Below, one piece after another: positions 1 to 11,770 of a DNA stretch of 64,000 bases (its first letter is position 1; every line of letters starts with the position of its first letter). The DNA is from Solanum dulcamara (taxonomy: Eukaryota; Streptophyta; Magnoliopsida; Solanales; Solanaceae), in NCBI RefSeq assembly GCF_947179165.1, contig NC_077238.1:41593793-41657792 (forward strand). Reading direction: 5' to 3'. Under the pieces are notes generated by a model. The model made no database searches. It saw only the letters and a list, made by a program, of their open reading frames with translations, and was not told the DNA's origin. The translations under genes were made by a program, and so were the position numbers.

Positions 1-602
1 TTCTTTCTCTTTATGTGTTGATTACTTCACGTACATATCTACATTTGCTTCTTGCCGTATTGTTAGTTGTGGTTATTTTCTTGCATTTCTGTTTACTTTT
101 GCTTATCTTACTCAGTGGTCCTATGATGCCTACTGGTTACCTATTGTTTTGGTACTCATATTGCACTTTGCATCTGTTTTCATGATGTAGGTCCGAGTAC
201 TAGCCATCAACGTTAATTCAAGCTAGTAGCTTTCTTGTTTAGAGGCAAGGGTGAGCACATAGCATACTGAATTTACTTATCTCCCTCTATACATATATTT
301 TGCCTGTCTTTTGCTTATTGAGACAACAATATTTCTATGGTCCACTTTTGGGACTTGTACTCTTTTTGTAGTAGATTTGTACATGTGACTTTCAGATTCT
401 GGGAGGAATCTCTTATTTGTATATATTTAGCTTAACTTCCGCTTGTTCATTTATGTTCCTATTATTTATTTACTACTTTTAGATTGATTTGTTGGTATTC
501 TAACCTGACATCCTATTACTTACGGTTATGGGATATGGGTAGGCTTGCCTACTGATGGGTCATAGTAGGCGCCACCATAACCTGAGAAGTTGGGTCATGA
601 CA
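1..602 (+). mobile_element. 5' LTR (3' part) of Tekay/Del-like Ty3/gypsy element A
   Basis: These bases align by eye, nearly end to end, with 16220-16822, the end of the other LTR of the same element; shared landmarks are the GCCTATGATGCCTACTGG and GGTCCGAGTACTAGC words. The LTR ends in GGTCATGACA at 602 and is followed at once by a primer binding site, which fixes the 3' boundary. The start lies outside the window. The two LTRs differ at many positions, so the insertion is old. Confidence 0.85.
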
Positions 603-605
603 AGT

Positions 606-618
606 TGCTATCAGAGCC
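606..618 (+). other. tRNA-iMet primer binding site, element A
   Basis: TGCTATCAGAGCC matches the usual plant initiator-tRNA primer site TGGTATCAGAGCC with one mismatch and begins 3 bases after the LTR end. It primes minus-strand DNA synthesis and proves the plus orientation of element A. Confidence 0.8.
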
Positions 619-845
619 CCAGGTTCACTAGTCTCACTTGTACAGAGCTTACGTCTAGTAGAGTCCTGCATATCAGTGTGAAGACGTTCATGACTTATCT
701 TTGGGAGGCTGCAAGATGTCTTTAGGAATATGTCTCTTTTGTATCATTGTTGGTAGTATGTGCTTTATTAATTTCTGGAAATCTCACTTGTTCTACTCTT
801 TTACAAGTTAACTCGCACACGTGTTAGAGGTAGAGGCCGGCCTCA

Positions 846-2250
846 ATGTCTTGCCAGGGTTGTAGCACCAGCCTGGGAAAGAGAGCAGACTCTAGAGCTA
901 GGGGTGGAGCCACCAGTAGCTTCGGCACATCAACACCCAATGGGCCTAGGACCAGCCCAGCTACTGCTCAAGCCAGTCCAGCTCCGAACTTACAAGCGAT
1001 GGTCGCCTATATTTTAGCTTCTATTGGGGGCATGCAGTAGGCCCCAGCTCTAGCTTCTCCAGTGCCGCAGGATTAGTTTGCGCCTGAGGCACCATTTGTT
1101 CCACTACCATCGGCACCTGCCACTCAGCCTGATGAGTTGGAGGGTGTCATGCCACTTTGGGAGCATAAGATGCTCAGGATGTTACTTAGACTATCACCGC
1201 TAAGGTTTTTTGGGGCTATTAGTAAGGATGCCCATGAGTTTTTAATTACTTGCCGAGAGTGTCTGCAGACTTTGGGTTTAGTGGAGTTGAGAGGAGCCGA
1301 CTTTACTGCTTATTAGCTAGATGGTCCCATTTGATAGTGGTGGCATTCATGTTTGGAGACTAGACCAGCTGGGTCCCCACCGATGTCATGGTCTGAGTTT
1401 TTAGAGGCCTTCTTGGCTTGGTTTATTCCTAAGAGTGTTAGAGATCAACTCCTAGATCAGTTTCACGATTGCAGTAGGCCTCCATGGCCGTATCAGAGTA
1501 TAAGGACTGATTAGACGAGCTCTCTAGGCATGCCTCCATGATCTTACCTACTAAGGAGGAGAGAGTTTGGTGTTTCGTCAGGGGATTAAGACTCTAGTTA
1601 TAGATTGAGACTCAGTCTTTAGTCTCAAAGGGCCACTCATTTCTGGATGTAGTATACCATGCCCGCATGCTTGAGCATCTTCATCGCGAGGCCTAAGGGG
1701 GTAGTGACAAGAAAGATAGGTAGGAGGATAGTAAGGGTGAGCGCTGTGTTAGACCTAGGGAGTCTTATGATAGATCTCGCTAGAGATTTCAGCTGGGCTA
1801 GTCTAGCCTCCCCTTCCAGGCCTCTCTTCAAACTTCAGAGGGTGACCAACACCGTTAAGGTGGCTCTAGTGTTGGTTCGAGTTAGGGCTGAGGTTGTTCA
1901 CTGATGGGTTCTCCTAGCTGAGGTAGTCGATCTCCATCTTAGAGCCGAAAATCACAGGGGTGCTATGAGTGTAAAGAGCTAGATCATTAGTCCCGTGAGT
2001 ACCCTCACCGCAGGCTAGCCTTACCAACTCCACTGGCAGCTAGACCTGCGCTAGCACTAATACCTCCAATTAGAGGCGGAGGCTAGGGCCAAAATCAAAT
2101 AAGTGGTCATTAGGTGCATGGGAGGTCCCCGAGGAGTCAGGGTAGGAGGTAGGGTCGATGCGCAAGGTAGAGGAGCTTAGGCCCACTTTTATGCAGCTTT
2201 AGCTAGAGCAGAGGTTGAGGCCTCGGATGATGTGATCACAGGTACGATTT
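846..2250 (+). pseudogene. gag remnant, element A
   Basis: Capsid (gag) region of a chromovirus-type polyprotein. It starts at an ATG at 846 with a Gly/Ser/Ala/Pro-rich head, then reads LQAMVAYILASIG and, near 1200-1330, FFGAISKDAHEFLITCRE followed by RGADFTAY, the usual gag block of Tekay-like elements. In-frame stops appear at about 1038, in the Pro/Ala stretch, and repeatedly after 1310. The stretch 1500-2200 keeps only scraps in shifting frames, with an Arg/Gly-rich tail near 2120-2180. No functional protein can be made. Confidence 0.75.
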
Positions 2251-2860
2251 TATTATCTCATTAGCCTACATCAACTTTATTTGATCCAGGCTTTACTATT
2301 CTTATATATTTGTATATTTTCCCCCTTGACTGATTATGAGTTCAGATCCCTTAGTTGAGCCATTGCATGTTTGACCCCGATATGTGATTCTTTAGTAGTG
2401 GATCTGGTCTTTAAATCCCGCATAGTGACTATTAATGGGAGAGACACTTGGGTTAATCTCATCTTACTTGATATAGTGGATTTTTGATTTAATTCTAGGC
2501 ATGGATTGGTTATCCCCTCACCGCGGGGTCTTGGATTGCTATGCCAAGACTGTTACCTTAGCTATGACTAGTATTCCACTGGTGGTGTGGCAGGGCTCTT
2601 ATAGTAACACGCCGGTTGGGGTAATTTCTTTTGTTTGGGATTAAAGGTTAGTGGCTTATGGGTGCTTGGCATACTTGTCTTGTGTTAGAAATGTGAGTAG
2701 GGAGGGCCCAACAGTTGATTCAGTATCTATAGTCCGAGAGTTTGCAGATGTGTTTCTTGCCAATCTACCTGGCCTGCCTTCAGATCGCGATATTGAATTT
2801 GCCATTGATGTAGAGCCGGGTACTCGTCCTATTTCCATCCCACTATATCATATGTCCCCT
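2223..2860 (+). pseudogene. aspartic protease and linker remnant, element A
   Basis: Retroviral-type aspartic protease that would process gag-pol. The words VITGTILLSH and LFDPGF near 2235-2300 mark the protease start (family pattern VITGTI...LFDPGS). The expected DPGS/DSG active-site Ser is replaced by Phe in this reading. The downstream GMDWLS block survives only as frame-shifted fragments near 2500. An open stretch at 2651-2866 carries the linker to reverse transcriptase (VREFADVFLANLPGLPSDRDIEF), which is well conserved in the family. Several stops and frameshifts make it a pseudogene. Confidence 0.7.
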
Positions 2861-3690
2861 GCATAGCTCAAGGAGCTTAGTGTTCAACTTCAGGATCTCT
2901 TGGATAAGGGATTCATTAAGCCTAGTGTATCGCCTTGGGGTGCCCAGTCCTGTTCGTTAAGAAGAAGGATAGTACTATGCAGATGTGTATTGATTACAGG
3001 CCATTGAACAAGGTGACAGTAAAGAACCGTTACCCATGCCTATGATTTATGACCTATTCGGCTAGCTTCAGGGTGACGTGGTATTTTGTAAGATTGATTG
3101 TGATTCGGCTACCACTAGTTGAGGATTACAGCAGCGTATGTACCTAAGACCGCATTTAGAAATTGTTACTGACACTATGACTTCCTAGTGATATCTTTTG
3201 TGTTGACTAACACCCCCACCACATTTATGGACTTGATAATTTAGGGTGTTTAGACCATACTTGGACTCATTTGTCATAGTCTTTATCGATGACATTCTGG
3301 TATACTCGTAGAGTTGGGATGAGCATGAGCAGCATTTGAGAGTATTGCTCCAGACTTTAAGATATCAATGACTTTATGCCAAGTTCGCAAGGAGCGATTT
3401 TGTTCTTGAGTCTGTAGCATTCTTGGGGCACATGGTTTCCAAGGATGGAACTATGGTAGATTCGACGAAGATTGAGGCTATTCGTGATTGGTCTAGGCCC
3501 ACCTCTGTGACTGCGATTCGTAGCTTCATCGGATTGGCAGGGTACTATATGCCTTTTTTGAGGGGTTCTCTACTATAGAGGCACCTCTGACTCAGTTGAC
3601 CCGCTAGGATATTCCATTTGTGTGGTTAGAGGAGTGTGAGAGGAGCTTTCTGGGGCTCAAGAAGTTGCTTACCACCACTCCTTTATTGAC
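2861..3690 (+). pseudogene. reverse transcriptase remnant, element A
   Basis: RNA-directed DNA polymerase domain. The catalytic block reads [12 protein letters not shown] near 3275-3312 (the F-x-D-D form of the YxDD motif). It is followed by ESVAFLGHMVSKDGTMVD near 3410-3460 and RPTSVTAIRSFIGLAGYY near 3495-3550, all typical of Ty3/gypsy. The fingers part (2930-3190) is split over frames, and stops occur at the former Arg or Gln codons. The gene order gag-PR-RT-RH-IN is kept. Confidence 0.85.
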
Positions 3691-4090
3691 TCTTCTAGTT
3701 GAGGGTGAGGGATTCACCTTTTATTATGATGCATCCGGTGTTGGTTTGGGTTGTGTACTGATGTACTAGGGCCGGGTTATTGCTTATGAGTCAAGGTAGC
3801 TTAAGTTGCATGAGTGCAACTACCCCACTCATAACTTGGAGTTGGCGGCAGTAGTTTTTGTGCTTAAAATTTAGAGGCATTACCTATATAAAATTCGATG
3901 CGAGATTTACACTAATCACAGGAGCCTTCAATATATTATGAGCCTTAGGGATCTTAATTCTAGGCAGTGCCTCTGTATTGAGCTCCTAAAGGACTACGAC
4001 CTCTCTATTCTCTACCATCTAAGCAAGGCGAATATAATAGCAGATGCCTTAAGTCGGAAGGCAGTTAGTGTGGATAGTCTACCCTTCCTT
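3691..4090 (+). pseudogene. RNase H remnant, element A
   Basis: RNase H would remove the RNA strand during reverse transcription. The region aligns in order with the RNase H of elements B and C. The DASGVGLG-type start lies near 3728, a degenerate DHRSLQ-type block lies near 3910-3930, and the ADALSRKA end (frame-shifted) lies near 4040-4065. Frameshifts separate all three. Confidence 0.7.
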
Positions 4091-5572
4091 TCTACTGTAG
4101 AGTGACCATTAGCTTTGGACATCTAGTCTTTAGCTAAGCAGATGATTCGACTTGACATCTCTAATTCCCAGCATATTCTAGCTTATATGGGAGCTCATTC
4201 ATTTCTTTTGGATCAGATTCATATCCGTTAGTTTGAGGATAAGGATTTAGTTGCACTTCAAGATTAGGTTTTGAAAGATGATACTAGCCTGGCTTCTTTA
4301 AATTCAGATAGGTATTAGGGTTTAGTGGTCATCTTTGTGTTTCGAGAGTTGAGGGTTTAATTCTGTTGATCCTTAGTGAGGCCCATGATTCCAAATATTT
4401 TATCTATCTGGTCACCGCTAAGATGTATCGTGCTTTAAGGTAGCATTCCTGGTGCAGTCGCACGAGGAGAGATATTGAGTATTATGTGTCGTGTTGTTTG
4501 AGTTGTTAGTAGGTTAAGGCTGAGTATTTAAGGTCTAGTGGGGAGGCTTCAGAGATTACCATGGATTTTATTATGGGGTTGCTTTGCACTTTTCATGGTC
4601 TTGACAGTATTTGGGTCATCGTGGATCGATTGACCAAGTTAACACACTTTTTTCCCATTCATTTTTTCTACAGTGGCGATAGGTTGGCTCAGATCAATAA
4701 TCGGGAGGTGGTTCATCTTCTTGGGTGCCTGTTTCTATAATCTTAGATGAGGGCTCATAGTTCACATCTAGCTCTTGGAGGACATTCCAGAAGAGTTGGG
4801 TACCCGTGTCGACCTTAGTACAACTTTCCACCTTCAAACTGATGGCCAGTTGGAGCATACTATTTAGGTTCTCGAGGATATGTTATGGGCTTATGTTATG
4901 GAATTTGGGGGTCAGTGAGATCAGGTTTTTCCCTTGGCAAAGTTTACGTACAACAATAGCTACCACTCAAGTATTTAGATGGCCCTATTCAAGGCCTTAG
5001 ATCAGGTGAGGGTTATTCATGATTGGCTCAGGAAAGCTCAGAGTAGACAACAAAGTTATGCGGATTGGAGGATGCAAATGTTGAGATTTTCCATCATTAA
5101 TTGGGTGTTCCTCTGTGTATCGCCCATGAAGGGCGTGATGAGATTTGGGAGCGGGGGAAAGCTTAGCCCAGGTATATTTTCCATTTTGTGATATTAAGGA
5201 CAGTTGGTGAGGTTGCATATGAGTTAGCTTTGCGTTTGACCTTTTCAGCTATTCATCTAGTCTTTCATGTTTTGATGCTGTGCCAGTATGTTCTAGAGGA
5301 GTCTTATGTGCTTTAGTATGACACGGTTGACTTGGATGATCATTTGAGCTATAATGAGGAGCCAATTGCTATTTTAGCAAGAGATGTCAGGCAGTTGCGA
5401 TCCAGAGCCATTTCGGTGGATAAGTTCTGTTGGAGGCATCGTCCAGTCAAGGAATTGAGAGACCAAGAATGAGATACAGGCGAAGTTCCCTAGCTTATTT
5501 GAGCCTTCAGGTACTTCTTGACTCTTATTTTTATGGATGAAAGTTCTTTCAGTAGTGGATGTTGTAAGGACC
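4091..5572 (+). pseudogene. integrase and chromodomain remnant, element A
   Basis: Integrase inserts the cDNA; the C-terminal chromodomain targets chromatin marks. The core begins ITMDFIMGL near 4555, which includes the first catalytic Asp, and continues [13 protein letters not shown]. The second Asp block is scrambled near 4740, and no intact catalytic Glu block is readable. The C-terminal part is clearer: SAIHLVFHVLMLCQYV near 5245-5290, then SYNEEPIAILARDVRQLRS (about 5350-5405) and a WRHRPV word, matching the chromodomain of the intact element at 62812-63540. The frame is broken many times. Confidence 0.8.
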
Positions 5573-6270
5573 CTCCAAGTCATTTTTGAATTAAAGCATT
5601 CCTTTTGTCATCTAGAGCGTTCCTATAGTGACTTCAATTCATATGACATACTGGCAATGACTGTTTGGTCGCCTGGTCATTCATTTGGGTTTTAGGCCCA
5701 TTTCCTTATTTTGAAGATTTTATAACTTGAAAAGTTGACTTCAGTCATAACTTTAAAAATACGATCTTAGAATGGAATTTTGACAATTCCATCATCTCTA
5801 GAATGGCCAAATTAGGTTAGTAGCATGGTCATCTCCATTTAGCGCTTTTGCCTTCAAAATTTGGCCTATGATTGACTTTGGCCAACATTTGTGGAAAACA
5901 CGCTCAGATAAAAATTTTGTCAGTGTAGTTAGCTTTAGAATGTTAGTTTGGTCTACAACGATCCTTCATTTTCTTTCTGAAGCTTTCGGTCTAATTCTGA
6001 GGCCTTTTGTGAAATTTTGCTCAAAATGGCACTTGTGTGTGGGATTCACTTTCAGTCATAAAGACCTCGTGTGGAAATTTCAATTGCTCCATTGAGTCCA
6101 GAGCGTCAAAATTAGTGGGGTAACATATCTTGTTTGCATGCAGGGGATTTCGAATGAATTCCGAGCACCCCGTCAGAATATTTTAACTTGGTGAAAATTT
6201 GCATTTCAGTTGATATCTGGTGCAGTCAAATTTGTTCTCTAGGAAATTTCCCTCCATGTTCACTTGGTCT

Positions 6271-6394
6271 GGGCTGCATTCGCGGAAGTTTGTCCCCTTT
6301 GCCTCCACATTTGCGGGCCTCTAGCCACATTCGCGAAAGCCAACCTTCTTAGCCTCCACATTTGCGGGCCACTTAGGTCGCATTCACAAAGGCC
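6271..6394 (+). repeat. Short-motif cluster CATTCGCGG/CACATTTGCGGGCC in LTR of element A
   Basis: Five variants of a word built on CATTCGCGG or CATTTGCGG occur at about 6277, 6307, 6328, 6357 and 6380. They are arranged as alternating halves of a roughly 50-bp unit, with GCCTCCACATTTGCGGGCC occurring nearly identically twice. The AT-rich word TTTTAATAAAAGACC follows at 6407-6421. Confidence 0.75.
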
Positions 6395-7697
6395 AAAACC
6401 TTGGTATTTTAATAAAAGACCAAGGATGAACTCAGCCTTATTTCACTCTTTCAAACTTCAATTTTTCCTCCAATTCTCAACCGAATTTGGTGATGCAAAG
6501 GTCTAAATTCAAGAAAATTTTGTGGGGAATCCATTTGTGAGCTCAGAAACTTGTTTAGGAGCTTCAGGTAAGGTAAATTCACAAACTTAGCTGCTGCCAT
6601 TATCATTTTTGGATTGGGATTTTGACGAATTTTGGAGGATTGTATCTTTGACATTTTAGCTCTACTTTTAGTGATTCTTAAGGCTAAATTGTGCATGTTT
6701 CCACAAGGAACATCGTAGCATGCTTGGTTTGGATCGTGGGTGTTTTGTTTTTGATAACTTTCTGCTTATACGTTCTGCCATAGTTGTTTCCTTTACCTTG
6801 AATTGTGGGACTTTTGATGCATGTGTGGTTGTAGCTAATTCTAGTGCATGAATTGTGTTTCTTTTTGGAACACTAGCTTGGGGTAGCGTTTAGGACCTAC
6901 TTTTGGGTTCAAATTCACGAATTCCAAATGCGGGTCCTATATTTTCCATTTTGGATCCCAAAATTTGTTTGTGTCCGAATTTGATAATTTTAGTGTCATA
7001 ATGACCATATTAAAGTTGTGATTCTATTTTTGATAGCGTGACAGCATTTGGAGGCCGTTAGGAAGGGAAAAGCTTTGGTTCCATTAGTAGAAGCGCGCAC
7101 GGTCGGCCTACAAGTAGGCTACGGTTTTTGTCTCTTTAGACTGAGTATGTTTAAGCATTTTTATATTAAATTGTATGAGTTTGGAGGGGTTTGGGTGATG
7201 AGAATGCTAAATTCCTAGATTTCATGTCCTAAGTATTATTTTTAGGGTATTGTCGGACTGTTAAAGCTTGTCTCTGATTATTGTTGATCATCCATACCTT
7301 GTGGTGTGTCCTTTGCCTTTGGTTATATATTTGGAAGAATGTTTGGCCTTAGTCTAGGTTTAGACTAGTATTGCCTTAGACTTGCACGATTTTGGGTGCC
7401 ATTAGGCCTTAGAATTTCTCTGACGTCATTTCGGACAGCTTAGCTATTTGTAGACTAGTCTAGCATACTTGAGTCTGACCTTTAGCTAGGAAGTAAAGAA
7501 ACTTTGGGGACCTTACTTCCATAATGCCCTATTCTCCTATCGGTCCTATATCACTTGGTTCTTGATTTGGAAAGTCTTTTTGACGATTCTGGTAGGGGGT
7601 GATTTTTGCCGGAGTGATTCATTGATGGCCCTCGATTTAGGGGAGCATGATGCTTGGTTGGAAGACGATCCTAATTTGGACCGACTCACCTCTATTC

Positions 7698-7702
7698 GTG
7701 AT
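7698..7702. repeat. Target site duplication, left side of element B
   Basis: GTGAT before the left LTR of element B pairs with ATGAT at 15628-15632 after the right LTR. A 5-bp duplication with one mismatch is what Ty3/gypsy integration leaves. The element A LTR is continuous across the two sides. Confidence 0.75.
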
Positions 7703-8014
7703 TGATACGATTTCAGTCTAGGAAAACAAAAACAAAACAAGAAACTGAAAAGACGAAAAAATAAAGATAGATATATAGACACAAGATAGGAAATCGAAAG
7801 TAACTAATGTTTATATTAAACCCAATAACCTCAATCGAATTAATCCTACAAAGCACCTAACTCTTACAAAGACCTCGAGGGAATTGAAATCACCCTGCAA
7901 CCTTCATTTCTAAGCAAAAGTCAACCAAAAGCTTAACTAGCTCTCAAACTCTCTCCAGGAGTATTGTTCATTAATAGAAAAATAAATTTGACCTAAGGAT
8001 GAAGACAAGCAAGC

Positions 8015-8022
8015 AATTTATA
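8015..8022 (-). promoter_or_regulatory. TATA-like box in 3' LTR of element B
   Basis: TATAAATT on the minus strand, preceded by CAC. The same context (CACTATAAAT) is kept in the other LTR at 15231-15237 despite divergence elsewhere, which supports a core promoter. No experimental evidence is available. Confidence 0.5.
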
Positions 8023-8089
8023 GTGTTTGGTTATTTAGTATAAAAAATGGCCCAAAAGTGGCCCTCAAAGCATTGCAAAAATGGCCTAT

Positions 8090-8260
8090 TCTGACCGTCG
8101 TGATGTTTGACGGTGGATGTGATGGGCCTTCACACCCTCGATGGTTCATCAATCTTGTCGTCGTCCTTAGCAAGTAGATGACCCTCCTATCCACCTTTTG
8201 ATGATCCATCTAATGGGACGTCAGAACCTTGATGGGCCATCCGTTCTGCCATCACTCCAA
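8090..8260. repeat. Palindromic-word cluster in 3' LTR of element B
   Basis: Repeated variants of GATGG...CCATC and GACGG words. Perfect small hairpins include GATG-GTT-CATC at 8140-8150 and GATGG-G-CCATC at 8231-8241. The counterpart lies at 15300-15460 in the other LTR. On the minus strand it lies upstream of the TATA-like box. Confidence 0.7.
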
Positions 8261-8415
8261 GGCAGTCTCCTGATTCTATCACCATGACATAGAATCCATT
8301 GGGTGGTCCTGAGATGTACTCTACTATCTTCATCTTTGAGAATAAACCTTGAAGGGTTTAAAACTCACATGCTTGACCTCTTATGAATGGTCTCAATGAG
8401 ATATTGATTGCATCA

Positions 8416-8428
8416 TTCTCTCTTTCTT
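8416..8428 (-). other. Polypurine tract, element B
   Basis: On the minus strand the bases directly before the 3' LTR read AAGAAAGAGAGAA, a 13-base all-purine run. It primes plus-strand DNA synthesis and marks the inner edge of the 3' LTR. Confidence 0.8.
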
Positions 8429-9700
8429 GAAATGAATTTTTCCTCAAATTCATATCTCCATCACCATGGGTATCAAAGAGAGAAAGGTAACTCACATTGA
8501 AAGTGTTATGTACTTGATACTCCGGTGGATGATCAATCTTATAAGTATTTTCGTTAAGTCGCTCAAGGACTTGAAAAGGACCATCACCTTTAGGTATCAA
8601 CTTCCCCTTCCTTTTGTTGGGGAACCTCTCCTTGCGAAAATGAACCCAAACCCAATCTTCCGGTGCAAGAACTAGTCTCTTCCCCCCTTTATTGGCTTTC
8701 TTTGCAATTTCGTGGTTCTTCTTTTCAAGTTGGATCCTCACTTTCTCATATAACTTTTTCATGGATTTGGCTCTCTTTTCTCCATCTAGATTCACAACAA
8801 ATTCTTGGGGCAATGGGGTAAGATCCAAGGGGGTTAAAACCATAAACAATTTCAAATGGAGTCATACCAATATGACTATGAATAACTCTACTATATGCAA
8901 ACTCAACTAAATGCAAATGCTCCTCCCAAGTTGTCAATCTCCCTTTCACCATGGCTCAGAGCATATAACCCAAGGTTCTATTTACCACTTCGGTTTTCCA
9001 AATCAGTTTGGGGGTGACAAGATGTGGAAACCAATAATCTTTTTCCAAGACAGCCCCACAAGGCCTTCCAAAAGTGACTAAGGAATTTGGAGTCCCTATC
9101 ACTTACAATGGTCTTGGGAATACCATTCAATTTGACCACATTCTCTACAAATAATGATGCAACATGAGAAGCTTTGTCACATTTGTTACATGCGATGAAA
9201 TGATCCATTTTAGAGAATCGGTTGACCACAACAAAAATACTATCCTTCCCTCGATTGGTCCTTGGTAATCCTAACACAAAATCCATAGATATATCAACCC
9301 AAGGTCCATGATGGGTGGGAAGAGGGGTGTACAACCCTTGGGTAAAAAGTCTAGAATTGGCACTCTTGCACTCACCATATTGGCTACAAATTTTATCAAT
9401 ATCAGATTGCATTTTAGGCCAATAAAATTGCTCATCAAGAATACTCAAGGTTTTAGCAATGCCAAAGTGTCCCATCAATCCCCCATCATGTGCCTCTCTC
9501 ATAAAGAGTTCCCTCCAAGAGCTCATTGGCACACAAAGTCTCTTACCCTTACACAAAAATCCATCAAATTTTGAAAAAGGAGTAGACAATCTCTCCCTAG
9601 ACCAACTTTCCCTTTCCCATTCTTCGCAATCTAGAAATATCTTTGCAAAGTAGGGGTCCTCGAGATACAATGTCTTCAAATATTCAAACCCAATCAATTT
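8416..9700 (-). pseudogene. integrase remnant, element B
   Basis: The integrase lies in three reading frames. The zinc-binding part (about 9400-9500) has the His pair H-x6-H, but the second pair reads Y-x2-C, so one zinc Cys is lost. The core carries the first catalytic Asp in SMDFVLGLP and the second in IVSDRDSKF. The frame breaks just after the CHPQTD word, where the catalytic Glu should follow, then continues in another frame (EEHLHLVEFAYS..., 8746-8952) and a third (8358-8855). The last has the C-terminal domain with DWVWVHFRKERFP, GPFQVLERLNENTYKI and NVSYLSLFD. There is no clear chromodomain. At least two frameshifts, so not functional. Confidence 0.9.
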
Positions 9701-10150
9701 AGAAGATAAAGTATTTATCAAAACATGATTTGTTGACAAGGCATCGGCCACAACATTTTCCTTTCCCTTTTTATATTGGATTACATAAGGGAAGGTTTCA
9801 AGTAATTCAATCCATTTGGCATGACTTTTGTTCAAATTTACTTGGGCCCTAAGGTGTTTTAAGGACTCATGGTCGGTCCGGATGACAAATTCTTTGGGCC
9901 ACAAGTAATGTTGCCAATTGCCTAAAGCTCTAATCAAAGCATATAATTCAAGATCATAAGTAGAATAGTTCAAAGTTGCTCCTTTTAGCTTTTCACTAAA
10001 GTAGGCAATGGGCTTTTGGTCTTGTATTAAGACGGCTCTAATGCCTACCTTTCTAGCATCACATTCAACTTCAAACATTTACTCAAAATCCAGCAATTGC
10101 AACAAGGGAGCGGAGCTAAGCATAGATTTTAAAGTTTCAAAGGCCTTTGC
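9701..10150 (-). pseudogene. RNase H remnant, element B
   Basis: The open frame 8978-10078 begins inside RNase H ([13 protein letters not shown]) and keeps the four acidic residues of the family at its residues 7 (CDA), 44 (DLELYAL), 69 (RTDHESL) and 112 (VVADALS). The spacing is normal for Ty3/gypsy. It is separated from the reverse transcriptase by an in-frame stop near 10079, so RT and RNase H are no longer joined. Confidence 0.88.
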
Positions 10151-10960
10151 TTGCTCATCACCCCACTTGAAAGGTTTATACTTTCGTATTACCTCGGTCA
10201 AGGGAGCGACTATGGTGCTAAACCCTTTCACAAATAGCCTATAAAAACTAGCCAAGCCATGAAAGCTTCTTACATGGCTAATTGATTTTGGGGTCGGCCA
10301 ATATTTAATGGCATCTATCTTGGATTCATCAACTTTGACACCTCTTGAACTCACAACAAATCCTAGGAACACAACTTCATCCACATAAAATGAACATTTC
10401 TCAAGGTTGGCATATAATTGTTCTCTTCTAAGCACATCAAAAACACCTTTCAAATGTTCAACATGTTTATCTAGAGATTTTCTATAAATAAGGATATCAT
10501 CAAAATACCCCACAACACATTTCCCTATAAATGGTTTCATCACATGGTTCATTAAATGCATGAAAGTACTTAGATCATTGGTGAGATCGAATGGCTTAAC
10601 ATCCATTCATAGAGACAAAATTTGGTCTTGAAGGTGGTTTTCCACTCATCATCGGGGTTCATTCGAATTTAGTGATACCCACTCCGAAGGTCTATTTTTG
10701 TGAACACACAAGAACCATTCAATTTATCAAGTATGTCATCTAATCTAGGGATAGGATGGCAATACTCTACCGTAATCTTGTTGATTGCCCGACAATCCAC
10801 ACACATGCACCAAGTACCATCTTTCTTTGGAACCAATAAGATTGGTATGGCACATGGGCTCATGCTCTCCTTCACATATCCCTTTTTGAGAATTTTCTCA
10901 ACTTATCTTTGGAGCACTTTTGTATCTTTTGGGTTGCTTTGATAAGCTATTTTATTAGGC
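10079..10960 (-). pseudogene. reverse transcriptase remnant, element B
   Basis: The fingers/palm lie in the frame 10669-10875 ([25 protein letters not shown], then DLRSGYH) and the palm/thumb in 10079-10606. The latter holds the catalytic YFDD at its residues 34-37, then FLGFVVSSRGVKVDESKI and the SFHGLASFYRLFVKGFS connection. Between the two frames (10607-10668) a stop and frame change interrupt the domain. In DLTNDLSTFM the family's usual GLTNAPSTFM is altered. Inactive. Confidence 0.9.
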
Positions 10961-11287
10961 AATTGAGATCCCAGTACAAAGTCGATTTGGTGTTTAATAC
11001 CCCGAAGATGGGGTAATCCCTTTGGAAGCTCCTTTAAAAAGACATCATAATAATCCTACAAAATAAAGGAAATAGAAGGGGGAAGAGAAGAATGAGATGG
11101 GTTAGTTTGTAGCACATGATCCCTATATGTGATAAGGATCAAAGACCTTTGGGCCGCCATTTCTTCCTTTATCTCCTTATACTTTGCCATTAATACTTGG
11201 GTCTTCCACTTCTCCACTCTTCTCCTTCATCTACCTCAACTATCGCATGTTACTCTCTTCCCTCCTTCCTTTTCTTCTTCAACTCAC

Positions 11288-11760
11288 TCATTTTTTGATA
11301 CACTTCATTGACTTGGGAAGGTAAAATAGGGTAAAGAACATATTTATGATTTTCCAACACAAGGGAATACCAGTTATCCTACCATCATGCTTTATTGATC
11401 GATCATATTGCCAAGGTCTCCCGAGTAGTACATGACAAGCTTGCATTGGAACATCATCATATAGAATTTCATCTTGATACTTTGTAATTTTGAACTTGAT
11501 TAATACTTGTTTATGAACCCTCAATTCTCTACATTCTCTCAACCATCGAAGTTTGTAAGGAGTATCATGACTAGTGGTAGGAATTTTCAAAAAGTCCACT
11601 ATTGCGGTGCTATCAATATTTGCACAACTTCCACTATCAATGATCAAGGAACATACATTATCTTTGATGAGGTATTTGGAATGGAAGAGAATCTCTCTTT
11701 TGATTGGATCATCCATGGCCTTGCTAATTATGACTCTTCTTACCACATACATGGGCATGG
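11288..11760 (-). pseudogene. aspartic protease remnant, element B
   Basis: A frame of 156 residues carries the active site as IIDSGSCANIDST (Asp at residue 41) and the distal HVLLGRPWQYDR block (about residues 109-120). Both are diagnostic of this group of gypsy proteases, which mature gag-pol. The stretch between protease and reverse transcriptase (10961-11287) is homologous linker broken by stops. Domain length looks normal, but it sits in a dead polyprotein. Confidence 0.85.
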
Positions 11761-11770
11761 TGAACTCTCC

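Larger units (their letters stand above)
5573..7702 (+). mobile_element. 3' LTR of element A, first part
   Basis: The LTR starts TGTAAGGACCC at 5573, just after the end of the pol region, and is homologous to the LTR starts at 18364 and 42387. It runs to 7702, where element B is inserted, and resumes at 15628. The whole LTR is about 3.3 kb, long as in Tekay/Del elements. It contains a short-motif cluster (6271-6394) and, about 150 bases further, a possible splice donor (CAGGTAAGG near 6567) in what looks like transcribed leader. Confidence 0.85.
7703..8415 (-). mobile_element. 3' LTR of element B
   Basis: It aligns along its length with 14928-15627. It begins TGATACGATT in plus coordinates and ends TTGCATCA at 8415. 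It contains a minus-strand TATAAATT (8015-8022) and a cluster of GATGG/CCATC-type words at 8090-8260. Confidence 0.9.

Noticed and set aside
1637..1904. Open frames of 64-81 codons on both strands inside the gag of element A
   Set aside because: They overlap homologous but frame-broken gag, match no family, and are chance frames.
5868..7782. Several frames of 70-80 codons within the 3' LTR of element A
   Set aside because: The LTR is non-coding in all relatives; the frames are not conserved between LTR copies.
9308..9653. Plus-strand frames of 88 and 64 codons
   Set aside because: Antisense shadows of the integrase of element B, which has clear domain motifs on the minus strand.
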